This document shows, piece by piece, positions 34,240 through 47,500 of a DNA stretch of 64,000 nucleotides. The position numbers and the translations under genes are program-made. Location of the stretch: the NCBI GenBank assembly GCA_015680685.1, contig MNCI01018006.1, positions 1-64,000 of the forward strand. Direction: 5' to 3'. The DNA comes from Gnetum montanum (taxonomy: Eukaryota; Streptophyta; Gnetopsida; Gnetales; Gnetaceae). Numbering within the stretch: the stretch's first letter is position 1; every line of letters begins with the position of its first letter. The notes under the pieces were generated by a model, which searched no databases, was not told the origin of the DNA, and was given only the letters and a program-made list of their open reading frames with translations.

Positions 34240-34667
34240 GTAATAAGGCTTTAGGTAGTAATGGTTTATTGGATTGGCCAACTCATTTCCATTCATATCA
34301 ACTATCCTAAATGCTTTATTGTTGTAGGACTTGATGATGAGGAAGGGCCATTCCTAGCTAGCTGAGAATTTATCTACATGCTTCTAGATGGTTTTAAGGA
34401 CCAAGTCACCTTCCTTGCTCTTATGCTTGATCAAGTTATGGTGGTGCTACTATTTTTCCCTCTCTTGATATTGTTCAACATGACTAAGCACTTACAAATG
34501 CTACCCCTCCATCGAGTATAGGTCTGCTATTAGGAACTCCTTGCTCTTCTTATTGTTGATGAAGTTAGATAGAGCTACTCAATGAAATGGTACATGCAAT
34601 TCAGGAGGTAAAACAAATTTAGAACCATAAAATGGTCTATAAGGTCTTACAACAATTATCATATGGT
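34240..34667 (-). pseudogene. Integrase C-terminal part of element D (beyond A2)
   Basis: Minus strand reads EGDLVLKTI then EWPFLIIKSYNNKAFRI and DMNGNELANPINHYYLKPY, a GPY/F-type C-terminal module with Pro-Phe kept. It is separated from the core (37578 onward) by the A2 insertion. Confidence 0.75.
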
Positions 34668-34672
34668 AAGTT
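34668..34672. repeat. Target-site duplication of A2, left copy (AAGTT)
   Basis: Exact match to 37573-37577. Confidence 0.85.
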
Positions 34673-35925
34673 TATGGGCGACTGTTTGGGACATGACTAC
34701 CAACGAGTGTCCTCAAACAGGATTTAGGTGCCTGCTGGTCTCTGGCACCACCAAGGCCTAGATACCTCCAAATAAACTCAGTAGTTAATGTGAGTATGTG
34801 TGTGTGCTGTTGCGGCGTGCGGTTGTGAGAAATGTAACGATTGCGTTGTGTGTAAACTACAAATGACTTACTTTAAAGAGATTCAGCCAACTTTGCCAAG
34901 TACTGTGAGTTGTTGAAAATTTCCTATTTTGTTCAACTGCCTAGTCTACGCGGTCCTTATAATACCTACTTGTAACAAATAAAATTTTGCAAAAACATTT
35001 GAGCACAACTCCGCAATCTACTCCTAATTTTCCCCAGAGAAAGAGATAGTTCCACAAGAAAACTAGAAATAGAGCAAGATTCGATGGAAATAAGCAGAAA
35101 AGAAAAGAAAGCAGATTTGTGTAGACCTCAAATATTTAAACAAGGTAAAATGACACGAGTAAACACTTCGCAATAAAGCTATCCCAAATTCAATATCTAC
35201 GAATTGTTCAAACTTCCAAGGCTCAAACAAGCAATATCTTCAAGACAATCCTATTATGCTACCAAAAATTGCTGCGTAAACTACCACGTACGAGACTCCA
35301 TTTTGACTAGATAATAGATGTCAACGATTGCATTCAAACAGAACCTTTAAAAGACTTGACAATTTCTGATTGAAATACCACGGGAATTCACTTTAAAGAT
35401 AAAAAGAAGCTATTCTGGTCCCATCAAAATACCAAAGATTTTCTGAACCCTCTCGACTACTGAATTGTTCAACGACGTGACTACAAACAGAGGCTCTCTT
35501 ACAACAATCCCAATAGCAGTTCCCACACGTTGCACAATAACAAAATTTACTACTAAAATGCTCTTAAGGCTTTTAAACACAAGTGCTTCTATGGAAAAAT
35601 TTTAATAGAAATTTCTATCGGGCAACAAGAACAGTAAGAGCAATCTAAAAATCCCAAAATTACTTGCCAAGGATGATACTATCTAAACCACTAGCTAAGC
35701 AATTTAAACAAAATAAAAAATGAAATACATAACTCACAAGACTATGACAAAGAGGCTGAAATCTTTTCTCTAGCAAGCCATCTTACAAGCAATCGTTCAC
35801 ATTTTCTTCCTTACAAAGCCCTTCTCAAGACCCCAAAGTGTATCTTCAAGTGAGAGCCCAAGCGCTAACTAGTAGCCTTACAAAGTATGTATGAGACCTC
35901 CAAAAATCTTCCAAGTGATTCCCCC

Positions 35926-36038
35926 NNNNNNNNNNNNNNNNNNNNNNNNNNNNNNNNNNNNNNNNNNNNNNNNNNNNNNNNNNNNNNNNNNNNNNNNNNN
36001 NNNNNNNNNNNNNNNNNNNNNNNNNNNNNNNNNNNNNN
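35926..36038. other. Assembly gap (113 Ns) in A2
   Basis: Run of N. It lies in the part of A2 that corresponds to the TATA/R region of A1. Confidence 0.99.
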
Positions 36039-36359
36039 AACCAATTAGGAGATTACTTGCCCAACAAGTTAGGTAAGTTACAAAAATATTGGGTGGTTGT
36101 AACCATCATATAGATAAAAAAATCTGTAGCTGATAAGTGTCTACTTCAGGTATGATATTGGGTAAATATCCAAAGAATTTTTGTCTTTGAATATATCTTA
36201 ATATAGAGGTAGGTATCCAACATTTATATCCAATGTTCATCTTGTTAAGTTGAGGCTTTAGAAACATTTCATTTTCACAAATAATATAATTGAATATAAA
36301 ATTAATTTAAGCTATCACTGATGAAAGAAAATATACATTTCAAAAGTAAATAATTTTCC

Positions 36360-37500
36360 AACGTTAACTGAGATATTGTGGAGGATGCAGTTTATAGTTA
36401 AACTAGTTGCCCAATGGCTTCTCCTGCATGCAACCCATCTCTGCAGCTTATGCTCCACTCCACTGAACTCATCTCGCTCACTAGACCTCCCAAAAATACA
36501 ATGGCAGTTGGAACCACTCCCACGCATGGCTCGAAAACAGTTGCTATTTCTCCTATATCAGTAGTTAAATGGATTGGAACTGCAAACCCTCAGTGATTAT
36601 GACCTACTTCTACATGTGGGCTGCATTCAAGTCTGGCGTGTTAAGTGCCAACGGTGTGAGTGCATCAGCGGTTACCACCTGTCTTCGGTGAACAAAACAG
36701 ACACCTTCTGTGTCCTTGGAAGCGCTCAGCATTTGTGTTTTTTTTTGTTTCTTTTTGCCAATAATCGTCGATAACTGCAGGCACAAGTGCAAGCATGGTA
36801 ACCGCCTGTGTTTTAGCCCTGTTCCGTTTATTTTGATGTAACCTGTTACTCCAAAAACTACTAAACTACTTATTGTTACATGCTCTGGCCAAGAAATTAG
36901 GCTTACTGTGAAAACAGAAAAATGAAACCCTGTGTGGCAAGCATTTGACAAAATTCCAAAGAGGAATATGAAGTTATCCCTGGCGGTTCTTGGCAAAATT
37001 TTTATCAGCAAGCATAAATTTTTTTGGTTTCCGTATTGATAAGAACCACCACGTTGCTTTTGAGAGTAAGTGTACCATTTTTTTTCACTTCCAAAAACGT
37101 TTTTCCAATGCCTGGACTATGCCATATTATATCACAAGATGTGCCTCTGTTTCTGAAAGTATTCAATGCTGTACACTATTTCTTCTTACTACAGAATCCA
37201 ATTTTCTCTGTTTATTGACTTTAATTTGAATTTGTAAAAGCAGGACCGACCCCATTCTTGGTTAATTCTCATTGTCAATATGCTTGTATAACAAAGCCAT
37301 GTATATCCACGCATCCACCACCACTGCTGAACCATTTCTAAGCCCATAACTGGTTGAATTATAACCTTTCCTGATAGGCATCATGTAATGTGCCGAAATA
37401 TTAATATTACACTCTTTGCCCAATGTATAAGGTTAAAAATAAAATATGTGTTTCATCACCGTATAACTCATCCAAATTTTTACACATATTTTATTTTATT
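36360..37500. other. Foreign, gene-like insert in the U3 of A2 (source unknown)
   Basis: This stretch has many more CpG sites and G/C than its surroundings, and no match elsewhere in the window. Two overlapping frames stay open: + strand from ATG 36414 (MASPACNPSLQL..., 60 codons) and the minus strand over about 36565-36405 (...VFEPCVGVVPTAIVFLGGLV...). A further minus frame of 133 codons covers 37011-36610. A + strand acceptor-like GATAACTGCAG lies at 36770-36780. I cannot name the source gene or decide the strand. It takes the same U3 position as the gene chimera in A3. Confidence 0.45.
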
Positions 37501-37572
37501 TTTATTCTCTTTACCTTCTATTTAAATAGACTGAAACTCCTACTCCATGAAATGGCTTGAAATGTGCCAACA

Positions 37573-37577
37573 AAGTT
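37573..37577. repeat. Target-site duplication of A2, right copy (AAGTT)
   Basis: Follows the terminal CA of A2. Confidence 0.85.
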
Positions 37578-38260
37578 GTATGATAGGCCCAAAGTGCATG
37601 AACAAGCTACTCATGCCATTTACTTTTCCTATTATTAAGCATCTTCTTGAGCAAGTTGATGATAGCTTTTCTACATGCTTTCACTTGTCCATTGGCTTAA
37701 GGGTAATAAGGTGACAAGAAAGAATTCTAAATGCCTAGGTCATGATAGAAATCATTTGTTTCTTAGCTGCTAAGATATGGTTCATTATCTATAACTATGA
37801 TCATGGGTATGTCAAAACAGGCTACAATGTTATCTAGGATGAATTTATAAACTTCTTCAAAAATATTCTTCCTTAGGGGAATAACTTCAATCCAGTTAGT
37901 AAAGTATTTGGTTACAATGATGATGAAGCTATGTCATTCAAAAGTCTTGGGCATTATAAATCTAATGATGTTTAGGCCCCATCATTGAAATGGCCAAGTT
38001 ATCTAAGTGGTATGCCATTCAATTGGTGGTATGTGTATGAGGTTTCTATGCCTTTGGCACATGTCATAGTGCTTAACCTTATGCAAATATTTTCTTTCAA
38101 TATAGGGCCAATAGTAGCCTAACTTTCTAATTTTAGCGGCCATAGCTCTAGGTCCTATATGTCCCCCACAAACACTATCATGAACCTACTCTAGGACTAT
38201 TCTACCTTCAGTTTTACCTAAGCACTTTAGCAATATGTTATCATAGGACCATCAACATAA
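37578..38260 (-). pseudogene. Integrase of element D, zinc-binding and catalytic core
   Basis: Minus strand from about 38210 reads VHDSVCGGHIGPRAMAAKI then YYWPYIERKYLHKV and a CxxC-like end with one Cys changed to Tyr. The core has GLNII where the first catalytic Asp is Asn. VIDNEP keeps the second Asp, and NGQVKA has Lys in place of the catalytic Glu. Both losses are explained by single G-to-A changes. The core runs into ALWAYHT, where A2 is inserted. The enzyme is therefore inactive. Confidence 0.85.
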
Positions 38261-38429
38261 TGTATTATTACCTATAATGACATACTATTTTTACCATTTA
38301 TGTTCAACATCCTTTTGAGTAGCAGTTGGACCTTCTGAGGATTAACCATGCATAAAGTAAAATGTGGTATAGTCATACCACTCACTAGTAGGAGCAATAT
38401 GAGCTATGACCACAAAGACATCCTTAGCG

Positions 38430-38905
38430 CTCTATGTGATGGGAATAGCATAGTCTACAGGTAATGTGGAAAACTTACTAAACACATTTGGCATTACACT
38501 AAGGGCTAACATTGAGATTGCATTACCTATGGCATTTTTATTTTGAGGTATGTGTTGAATATCAACATTTGTAAATTGTTGTAAAAATTGGTTCCCTAGG
38601 TAACAGTAAGGTTGTAAATGTTTGGCTTTACATGCATAAACCTTAGTTACTTGGTTTACCACTTATTGGGAATCATCTTTGATCATTAATTGCTTGATTC
38701 CTAGAACACAAGCTACTGTCATCCCTCTAATCAAACCCACATACTCCACTATGTTGTTGGTGCATGGAAACTTAAAATGATAGGTGGAGGATTAGATTTC
38801 ACCAAATGGAATAGTTATGATGGCTAAAATTGGTCCTATGGACAATTGGATCACTATCAAAGTGCATGAATACCTCATAACCCTTCAACATTTTGCTAAC
38901 AACAT
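38430..38905 (-). pseudogene. Second (archaeal-type) RNase H of element D
   Basis: Minus strand reads TYHFKFPCTNNIVEYVGLIR, matching CTNNxAEYEALI of the Tat-type second RNase H. It continues through VVNQVTKVYACK to IQHIPQNKNAIGNAISMLA, matching the HxPRxxNxxADxLA end with the final Asp lost. It lies between the first RNase H and integrase, as in C. Confidence 0.8.
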
Positions 38906-38932
38906 TAATATGCTCATTAGATAATTCAAGAT

Positions 38933-39400
38933 CTATGGTTTTTGATCATCAATAGGTAAAATAGTGAGTTGTATGGCTATAGCTTGACCTTTCATTGAGG
39001 ATTGAGAGATGTAATGAAGGTCAAACACCTTGGTTATGGATTTCCATAGGGCTATATGGCTACTTTCATATATGTTGTTCATAATGGCTCTAAGCACATT
39101 ATCTATGCAAATGACATTAACTTGGCTTCTAAAGAGGTAGTGTCTCCACTTCTTCAATGAGAAGACTTGTGTTAGACAATACTTTTCCACTTCAATGTAT
39201 CAAGTCTCATGGGCAATTAATGCATGGCTAAGGTAGTATATAGGTATCTCTACTTCATTATCATGCTTTTGATAGAGTAGAAAGGCAATAGACGTGTTGG
39301 AGATAGCAAGGTAGATGTAAAATAGTTTACCCTCTTGCAGAGGATAGAATATTGGTAATTGTGTTAACTATTACTTAAGGTTTTCAAAGGCCTCTAGGCA
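38933..39400 (-). pseudogene. First RNase H of element D
   Basis: Minus strand has FYIYLAISNTSIAFLLYQ, PIYYLSHALIAHE and EKYCLTQVFSLKKWRHYLFR, which is the familiar order of the Ty3 RNase H. It ends FDLHYISQSSMKGQAIAIQL. The last part stays open for 86 codons. Confidence 0.8.
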
Positions 39401-40622
39401 TTGAGCTGCCTATTCATACTAAACTAATTTCCTAAGCAAGTGTTTCATGGGTTGTAACTTATCTATAATCCTATAAATAAACCTATGAATAAATTGCAAT
39501 TTTTCTTGTAGTTTGCAAAGCTTCTTAAGATCTCTAGGTTCTACTAATTTGGATATTTCTTTAATCTTATTATGATTGACATGTATCCCTATTTTAGATA
39601 CAAATCCAAGCATCTTATCAGTCTTGATACAAAAGACACACTTCTTAGGATTAAGCCTAAGCTCATACTTGGGGCATCATTTAAGCATAAGATCTAGGTT
39701 ATTATCATGGTCATTGGCCACTTTCAACTTAATGGATATATCATCCACATAATCATTGAGAAAATATAGCATGTAATCACTAAAGATATAGGTCATGGAT
39801 CATTGATATGCTACACCCTTATTCTTAAGATTAAAGGGCATCATAGTATATCAAAAGGTACTCCAAGGGGTCATGAAGGTCATGCTAAGTTCATGCTCTA
39901 GGTTGATCCTAATTTGGTTGTATCTCAAGAACCCATCCATAAAGGATAATAAGGCATGCCTAGCTATAGTATCAATGAGTTTATCAATACTAGGCAAAGG
40001 AAATTCATCCTTACTACTCACTTATTTAGGCCTTGGAAATCGGTGCAAATAAAAATACTTCCATTTTTCTTGGGGACTATCACTATGTTGGACACCCATT
40101 CTATGTAGTCAATAGCTTGGATGAAACCTACTTGATAGTGTTTTGAGATCTTATCATGAACTACTAAGGCCAAGTCAACTTTAATTTTACACACCTTTTA
40201 CTTAACTAGTCTAATGCTAGGATCAAGTATAATGTTCTGTTGTACTAGGCATGGTTTTAGACTTGGCATATCTTCATATGACTAGGTGAAGGCTGTAATG
40301 GTGTGTTGTAAGACTTTGGTGATGTTTTGAGCCTATTGACATTCTAGTGAGGATTGTAGTTTAATGGTTTTCTCCTCATCATTGTGTGTCATGAAAAGAA
40401 TCTTAACTAGAGATTATTTAGTTATGTTACCAACCTCAAGGCCAAGGGTTTTAACTAGGTTTTTAGGCCATCCTAGAGGCTTTTCAATAGAGGCTAGATG
40501 GTTGACAAGACTCTCAAGCTCAAGATCCAAAAAATTAAAATTGAAATACTATTTTATATTTCCATGGGAGCCATGTAGGCACAAATGGAAATTGATATGC
40601 TTCTAGGTACTCATACTTTAAT
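39400..40622 (-). pseudogene. Reverse transcriptase exon of element D
   Basis: The exon begins at 40622-40623 after a 3' splice site (TTGACATGCAG). The RT core on the minus strand near 40000-39640 reads LPSIDKLIDTIARHALLSF, MDGFLRYNQIRINLEHEL and MMPFNLKNKGVAYQ. DYVDDISIKLK follows with an intact YVDD active site, and then LRLNPKKCVF. The connection GFVSKIGIHVNHNKIKEI follows. It is the best preserved RT in the window, but stops at Gln and Trp codons make it inactive. Confidence 0.88.
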
Positions 40623-40850
40623 CCTGCATGTCAACCAAAAGCATATTAAGTGGAACCTAGGTAAAAGTAATGAAAAATTCTAAAATGCTATAAAATTATG
40701 CAAATACATGCTATTATAATGAAAACAAGGTCATCCAAGTCTATGAATAGGGTAAAAATAAGCAAACAAATTACAATAAGGAACAAATAAAGATCAAACA
40801 AAGGGAAGTACAAGAAATAAGGCTACACATGACCAAGGCCATGGTTTTTC

Positions 40851-40935
40851 CAGTTGTAGGCCTTAGCTAGCCATGATGATAGTTTAAGGCCATAGTGGGC
40901 CATGATGCTAGTTTAAGACCATAGTAATCCATGGT
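40851..40935. repeat. Boundary repeat array 2 of D (RT side of the spacer)
   Basis: Three units, including AGTTTAAGGCCATAGTGGGC and CTAGTTTAAGACCATAGTAA. Confidence 0.85.
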
Positions 40936-41309
40936 CACATGGTGTTAAATGGTGGTTATGGGAGGTAAACCCCATCATCCAATACTAATCAAGGGCTAAA
41001 CAAAGCCAGAAAAGGCTATAGTGTAGAGAACAAAGGACTGACATATTGAGATAGTTAGTAGTAGTGAGGTTACATAATGTCAACAATGCATAATAGATCA
41101 TGATATGATAAGACAAGTTCAAACAAGGAAAAGTGGGATACATGTGGTGAATCTTAGTCAAAACATAGTACAAAAGGATTAGATTCTACAATTTTAAGCC
41201 TTAGCAAGCAATGGATTGAGTCTACAAAGGTCATGGACTAGTTTGGGCATCAACTAAAGCTATATCTAGGCTATTTGTGCCTAAAAATCAAGGGTTTAAA
41301 GGCTTTTAT

Positions 41310-44130
41310 GTTGGATCCCCCTTGTTTCCACGTTGGTCAACATGGAAGGGATGACCCCTAGTGTGGATGAAATATCTAGAGGATTTTCAAGGCTTCTATT
41401 AACTAGTTTTCAACTCTTAGTGGCTTGTATGTTAGCATAGTTAACTGGGAAAGATTATAGACCAATTTTGACACCTATTTAAGTCTTTGGGACCCCCCCA
41501 CCCCCAACCCCCTTTTAAGCCTTAAAGTGTCTTCCATGTTGGTTTCACATTGGCCGATATGGAGACCATGAAAAACATGTTGCATGGCATCAAAAAGATT
41601 AAGATTGGGATTCTAGGGCATTCCCAAGGAAATGTAAGGCCAAATCGATCAAAACTAATCTTTTTAAAGGTCAAGAAAGGTCAAAGGTAGTCCTTAAAGT
41701 TACATCCCCCTATCTCCACACTAACCAATGTGGATAGGAAGGGCTTAGCATAGAGGATTTTAATATAGGCTAAAATAAGATCAAGCAGGGTTGCATGGAT
41801 AGCTTGAACCAAGAACTAGTAGTTATGCATCTCTTAACTACAATTTTAGGCCATTTATATGAGGTTTTCAGTGTTAAAGCAAGTTTGAAGTAGTCTCCAT
41901 GTTGGATCCACATTAGCTAGCATGGAGCTAGCATAAAGTAGAAGAGGAACTTTTGCTTTTTGTCTTAGGATGATATGGAGAGAAAATCAACCCAGTTTCT
42001 AGTCATGTTTGTAGGTTTTTTGAGGCCATTCAAGGTTACACACGCCTTGATCCATGTTTGGGGGTGTAGGGGGTTGATCTAGTATGGAGGATGAGATTTG
42101 ATGAATTTTAAGGGCTAAAATGATGTCAAAATAATGCAATTTTAGGTCTATGAGGTCCTAGGCTTCGCTAATGTAGGTTTTTAATCTCTAAGAGTTTCCA
42201 CTTGCTATTGAAAGGGGAAAACCAATTCTTTCACACTAGATCCACACTGGACAACATGGAAGAAGGGATGCCCAACATGGATAGATCATAAATCCAAAAT
42301 CTAGGCTAGTTTTGACCATAATCAACCATGAAAGTTATCCCCCATGGTTGCTAGTGTCAAAGGTTAGGCTTTAGAGTCAAAATTTAGTGATTTCTAGGAT
42401 TCCTAAGTGGTTTTATAAGTCATCCCACTTGGATCCACCTTGGCTCCACATTGGCTAATGTGGATCTAGTGTGGAATACCTTAAGGAATGGATTTTTTGC
42501 ACTTTTCAATAGGTTTTGATCATGCATGTGTGTTTCTATAGTCACTGGTGTTCATGGCTAAGGCTAAGGGTTAGAATTTGCCAACTTTAAAGGTTTATAG
42601 GTAGTTTTGGAGTTTTCCCGCCTTGTTCCATGTTGGCTGCATGCTGGCTAGCATGGAACCAATGTAGAAGACTAGAGGGAAGTAGTTTTAAATTTTTTTC
42701 AATCAATTTTTGCTATGAATGTCCATTCCCAGGGTCATTGATGTTGATGATTAGAGCCTATGATCAAAACTTAGCAATTTTGAGGGTCTCTTAATGCTTT
42801 TATAGCTTGTCCTTTTAGTTCCACACTAGTTGGCATGGAATCAACGAAGAAGACCTTAGGAGGTTGATTTATGAATATTTTGGACTGAATTTCTGAAGTT
42901 TGGCACTCCTAAGTATGAGGACAATGTTGTAACACAAGTTTAGGTCAGTTTCACATTATTTTGATGCATCTATGACCTCTAATGGACCTTCCAAACTACA
43001 TCCATGATAGCTCCACACTGTCTAGTGTGAAAGAGAGGGGTTCTTAGCATTGGGGCCAAGACACTCATGAAAAATGATCATTTTTGACAGGTATCAACTA
43101 CCAAATCCTTTGGGAAGGTTGGGTTGTCAATAGAAGTCCATTTGGAGGTAAATTTGGAGATTTTTGGCTATCTCCCCCTTCATCCACACTAGCTCCATGC
43201 TAGCCAATTTCAATAGGATCTCCCCCTACTATAGATGAACTTAGAGTCACAATTTGAGCTACTTTTGACAAGTTTCGACATTGTTTTGAAGCTACCAAGT
43301 GTGTATAGGGTTGAGGGTCATGATTTGATGTTGAAATTGATCAGTTTGAAGGATCCTATCTATCCATGTAGTGAACCCTCTTTCTCCACACTAGGTAGGG
43401 TGTCCTTAGTGTGGAAGTGAGGAAGTGATGAATTTTTTATCATTTTTTATTAGTTTTGTGATGTTTGAAGGCTCTAAGAGATTTTAGTAGGGTCTAGAGG
43501 TTACTATGGTAGGTCATTAGGTTGTTTATGGCTATAGAGAAGGTTATACTACACATTCCTAGAGCATACATGCTAGCTTCACACTAGCTAGCATGGAGAG
43601 GATGGTTCACTATCAAGGAGAAGCTTTAAGGATGAAAATTAACTTGAAATTCCACTATTGTAAACTATCAAAGGTCATGGGAAAGCATAGGGGCTATCAA
43701 GGTAACATTTATGGTCACTTAGGACTTAGAGAAGGATTTTACATCATAACTCCTAAGCCTCCACATGAGCTCCATGTGGATCAAATAAGTACAAAGGTTT
43801 CATGCACTTTCAACTATGTTTGATGAGGTTTTAGGGCTACTACAAGCCATTTGAGGGGTTCTAGGTCATGTGGACCCACTCCAAAATTTAGATCTGGGTT
43901 AAATAGGCACTATGAGGGTAGGAATAGGTGTTACCCCCCTTGCTCCATGCTAGGCTATGCTTCCCTAGTGTGAAAGCCCATAATACCAAGTTTTGACTAG
44001 ATCTAATCCCCTATTAGATCTTGATTAGGTCACAATTGCCAAAAATTGCAAGGAAGTTAGCTTTTTAAGGTTTTAGAATGTGGGAAGCATGCATCCATGC
44101 TAGATCCATGCCACCTAGTGTGAATTCATG
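41310..44130. repeat. Satellite-like array of ~185-bp units in the spacer of D
   Basis: A palindrome-like core resembling TCCACACTAGCTAGCATGGA recurs about sixteen times, near 41328, 41540, 41712, 41895, 42047, 42225, 42430, 42622, 42815, 43005, 43182, 43382, 43565, 43757, 43938 and 44093. Spacing ranges from 152 to 212 bp with a mean near 184. Units are strongly diverged outside the core. No coding frame is conserved between units. A related short stretch is in the C spacer near 16360-16440. Confidence 0.8.
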
Positions 44131-44559
44131 GGGGTCAAGTCTTAAACATGGTATCAAGCATTTAAGAGCTCAAAGCCCTAGTGTTGATGGAGTTTTTAGT
44201 CTAAAAGCACCATGTGTGAAGCCGTATGGTGGAGCCCATAGCCTAGAACATAAAAGATTAAGTAGAAGTGTTATTTTCCCTTCGACTCTCATTGCAGAGA
44301 ATAATTTTTCCCTCTTACACTTTAGTGCACTTTGAGTTCCAATTCACAAAAATTGACAATGGGGATTAGAGTGGAAGTGTTTAGGTTTAAGCTTCATTTT
44401 TATTGTTAATTTGCTTAAAACACCAACCACACTTCTCATTCCACACCTAAAATATTGGAGTAGAGCTATAGGAGAGTTTATTACTACATATTCCATCTTC
44501 CATCAACATTGAAGCACCAAAAATTCCTTCCAAAAAATGTAAAATCCTTATCTCTTTAG

Positions 44560-47500
44560 TTTCCAAGCTTCTATAGTGTTGGTGCAACCCTGATGAAAAA
44601 TTGTGAAGGATTAAGCAAGAACTAAAGGCTCCAAAAGGAAAATGAGGTTGCTCAAAACATCTTCAAGCTACCAAGGCCTATTTCAATTCAAGCGTCTTCC
44701 TCACTCACTCCAAGGTAGGTCATCTCTAACCATTTTTTCAATTTCCCAACATTTCTGTGCTTTTCTATCTAGGATAGGATCATTTTATTCATATCTATAT
44801 AAAGGAGGTTGATCAAGTTGAATTTTGATGAATTTTTACCTCATATTTTTGTCATTTATACAGAGATCTAGGGTTATTTTTCTGCCCAAGCTTTGGTAGA
44901 TTTGATTTTTAAAATAGGCTTGCTTTTTTTATGTGCTTTTTCTAAATATATTGGGAGTGGATCTATTTTTGTTAGGTCTAGACCGATAATTTTGCTAAAA
45001 TTAAATTCTAAAAAAATCATACCTCCTATTATGATGTTTTTTTACATTTTTTTAAGTTTTTTTCTAGTGGTTACGCTTCAATTCATGGCAAAATTAAATT
45101 AGGTTTTATGAAATTTGTGTTTTTAGATACTTTTTTGATGAAAAAAGCAAGTAAAGCTATGAATTTTTTATTAAGAAAATGGATAAATGTTGGAAAAATA
45201 TAAGGTTATTTATTTTTAGGATTATTTTAAAGCTTTGCATTGGTTATGACCTCATCTAATTTAGATTCACAACAATGAAGTTATAGCTATTTCAATTAGG
45301 TTGTGTACTTAGAGTTTTCACCATTTTTCATATTTTCATCCAAATTTACAACATTATACCAAATAAATGACAAGGGCTTTAATTTTTTTTCTAAGTTTCT
45401 GTATGTAGTGCTTGGTTTAAGCTTTCCAATGATGTAGAATCAACTTGTTAAGTGCTGAAATGAATTTTTGGTGAATTTTTCACCAACCCTATGTAGAATA
45501 GGGTGTATGTTGATGGCTACGGTTGTGCAAATCTGGTTATGGCTCATGTGAAATTAGTTATGTATTTTTTTGTTTGTGCTAGCTATGGCTGAAAATCTTG
45601 TGATTTTATGATTCTTCAATGGTAGAATCATTGAAAGCAAAGCTTTGAGGAAAATTTTATGATTTTTTAACTACGGCTATGTCAACTACACTTAATTTTG
45701 GTTATAGTAGTTTACCCCTTGAAGATGGATGTTATTAACATAGTTAGAGATTTCTCTTACTAGATTTCATGCCCTTGGGAATGCCTAAAGATGTAAACTA
45801 TGTTCTAAAGTTGGTTTCATGAGAAATAGATATTTTTAATATTTTAGCATGCTTTTTCTTGTGGCCATTTTTTCTAGGTTTTAATTTATTTCTCACTTAA
45901 TGGATGGTTTGGACTAAGGAATAATTTTGGCTATGATGTTTAGGCTAGAATATTTTGGCTATACTGGTTTAATGGATATGGAGGTTCTAAATTGGTTGTT
46001 GTCAAATTTCTAAACAAATTTTGATAAGCACTTTAGAGAATTTTTACAAGGCCTAATTTCATTCCTAACTAAGGTGTTTTATGAAATTCATAAGAAAATC
46101 ATAAGGATTAAAACATTATGTTAAAGATGCATATATTTTCCTCATACATGGTGCTAATAAAGCTTGTACTCATCTTGGTTGAGTTAGTAGGCATCTTATG
46201 TTGTATCAACCAACCGAAGGCCAACACCCCTCTACCTAACATGGATCTAAAGAATGGATCACTATGGTTCCATTTGAGGGTAAGGGAATTCCCTACCTAC
46301 CTTCCATAGAAGTGTTATGATCTAGTAATACTTTTCTACAAAGATGGCTAGGGTAATAGTGGAGACCCTATTGCCTAGGTCTATGCATCTAGGTACTTGG
46401 TTCATAATTGATGATCTAGAGACTTGAGTAGCAAGAGAGTCAATGGAGACAAAGGATACCATTTATGCATGCTACCTTTCAAACATCTAGAAGTTGCCAG
46501 AGTATTCTTGGTACAACATTAATAATACTCTAATGGTGGCACAAAGAGCCCACTCACTATTCCAAAATCTTCCAGGCACCATGTACCAACTATGAGGGTA
46601 AGCATGACTATTATAAGTTTTAATGCTTTGGCTTTATTTAATTAGATCATATTTTCCAACTTGTTGGCTTCACACACATCTTATAGGTACAAGGTTAATG
46701 ATCATGTCTTGATCAAGAATGATCACACCTTTGTGGTAGCCCATACCACATTGAGCGAATTCACCAAAGGCCCCAAGATCATACATGTCACTTTTGAATA
46801 GCTAAGGAGGGACTTTCATGAATACCCTACCATATTTGACCTTGTTTACAATAAGTGTGTGGCTACCAAAACAAGAAATAGTTGGTGGGTAGCTCCTAAG
46901 GAAATTAGAGATATGGGCATCATTGTTGAGAGCCCTACATAAGCTTCACTAATTAGGAAGAAGAAAGATGGAAAATGATGATTTTCTATGTTATACCTAA
47001 GGTTTTATGACTATTTGAATCTTAAGTGATTCTATAGTCTAAACGTAGCTATACTGATGCTAAGCACCTATTTCTGACTTGCTAGACCTTCCACTTATGC
47101 TAATGTCACTATACCCCTGACTAGGCATTCTGCAAATACTCTCATCCTAAATTTCAATGAGGTGGATCTAGCATAGGAGTGGTTGAGGGGTAAGGTATCT
47201 AAAAACATTTAGAAAAACATTATGCATTCAAGTTTTCTCAAGATCTTCATCGTACCTGGCCCTATTGTCCCTTATGTGGAGATGTTGAATGTCATTGACT
47301 TCTTTGATGTAGGAGCTAATGTGTTTTGCACCTTAGTGTGAGGCATACCAATTGTCATTACCATCAATGAGTCCACCTTTCATGACTTGTTTGGTGTTCT
47401 CACTAACAGGACACTAGTTGCCACCAAATCAATGAAGGAGGCTAACCATTGTGTAGAAGTTAAGAAGTGGTTTGGTGCTAACAAGGGCCACTCTAGAATT

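Larger units (their letters stand above)
34673..37572 (-). mobile_element. Family-A insertion A2, apparent solo LTR of 2.9 kb
   Basis: Flanked by an exact AAGTT duplication. Starts TATGGGCGACTG, matching TGTTGGCAACC in A3, and ends GAAATGTGCCAACA, matching A3. The sense strand is minus by comparison with the TATA/AATAAA order of A1. R/U5 takes about 34673-35800; the rest to 37572 would be U3. There is only one copy of the LTR unit, no gag or pol, so recombination to a solo LTR is the simplest view. The U3 has little in common with that of A3 beyond the outer 40 bp. A 113-N gap lies within it. Confidence 0.85.
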
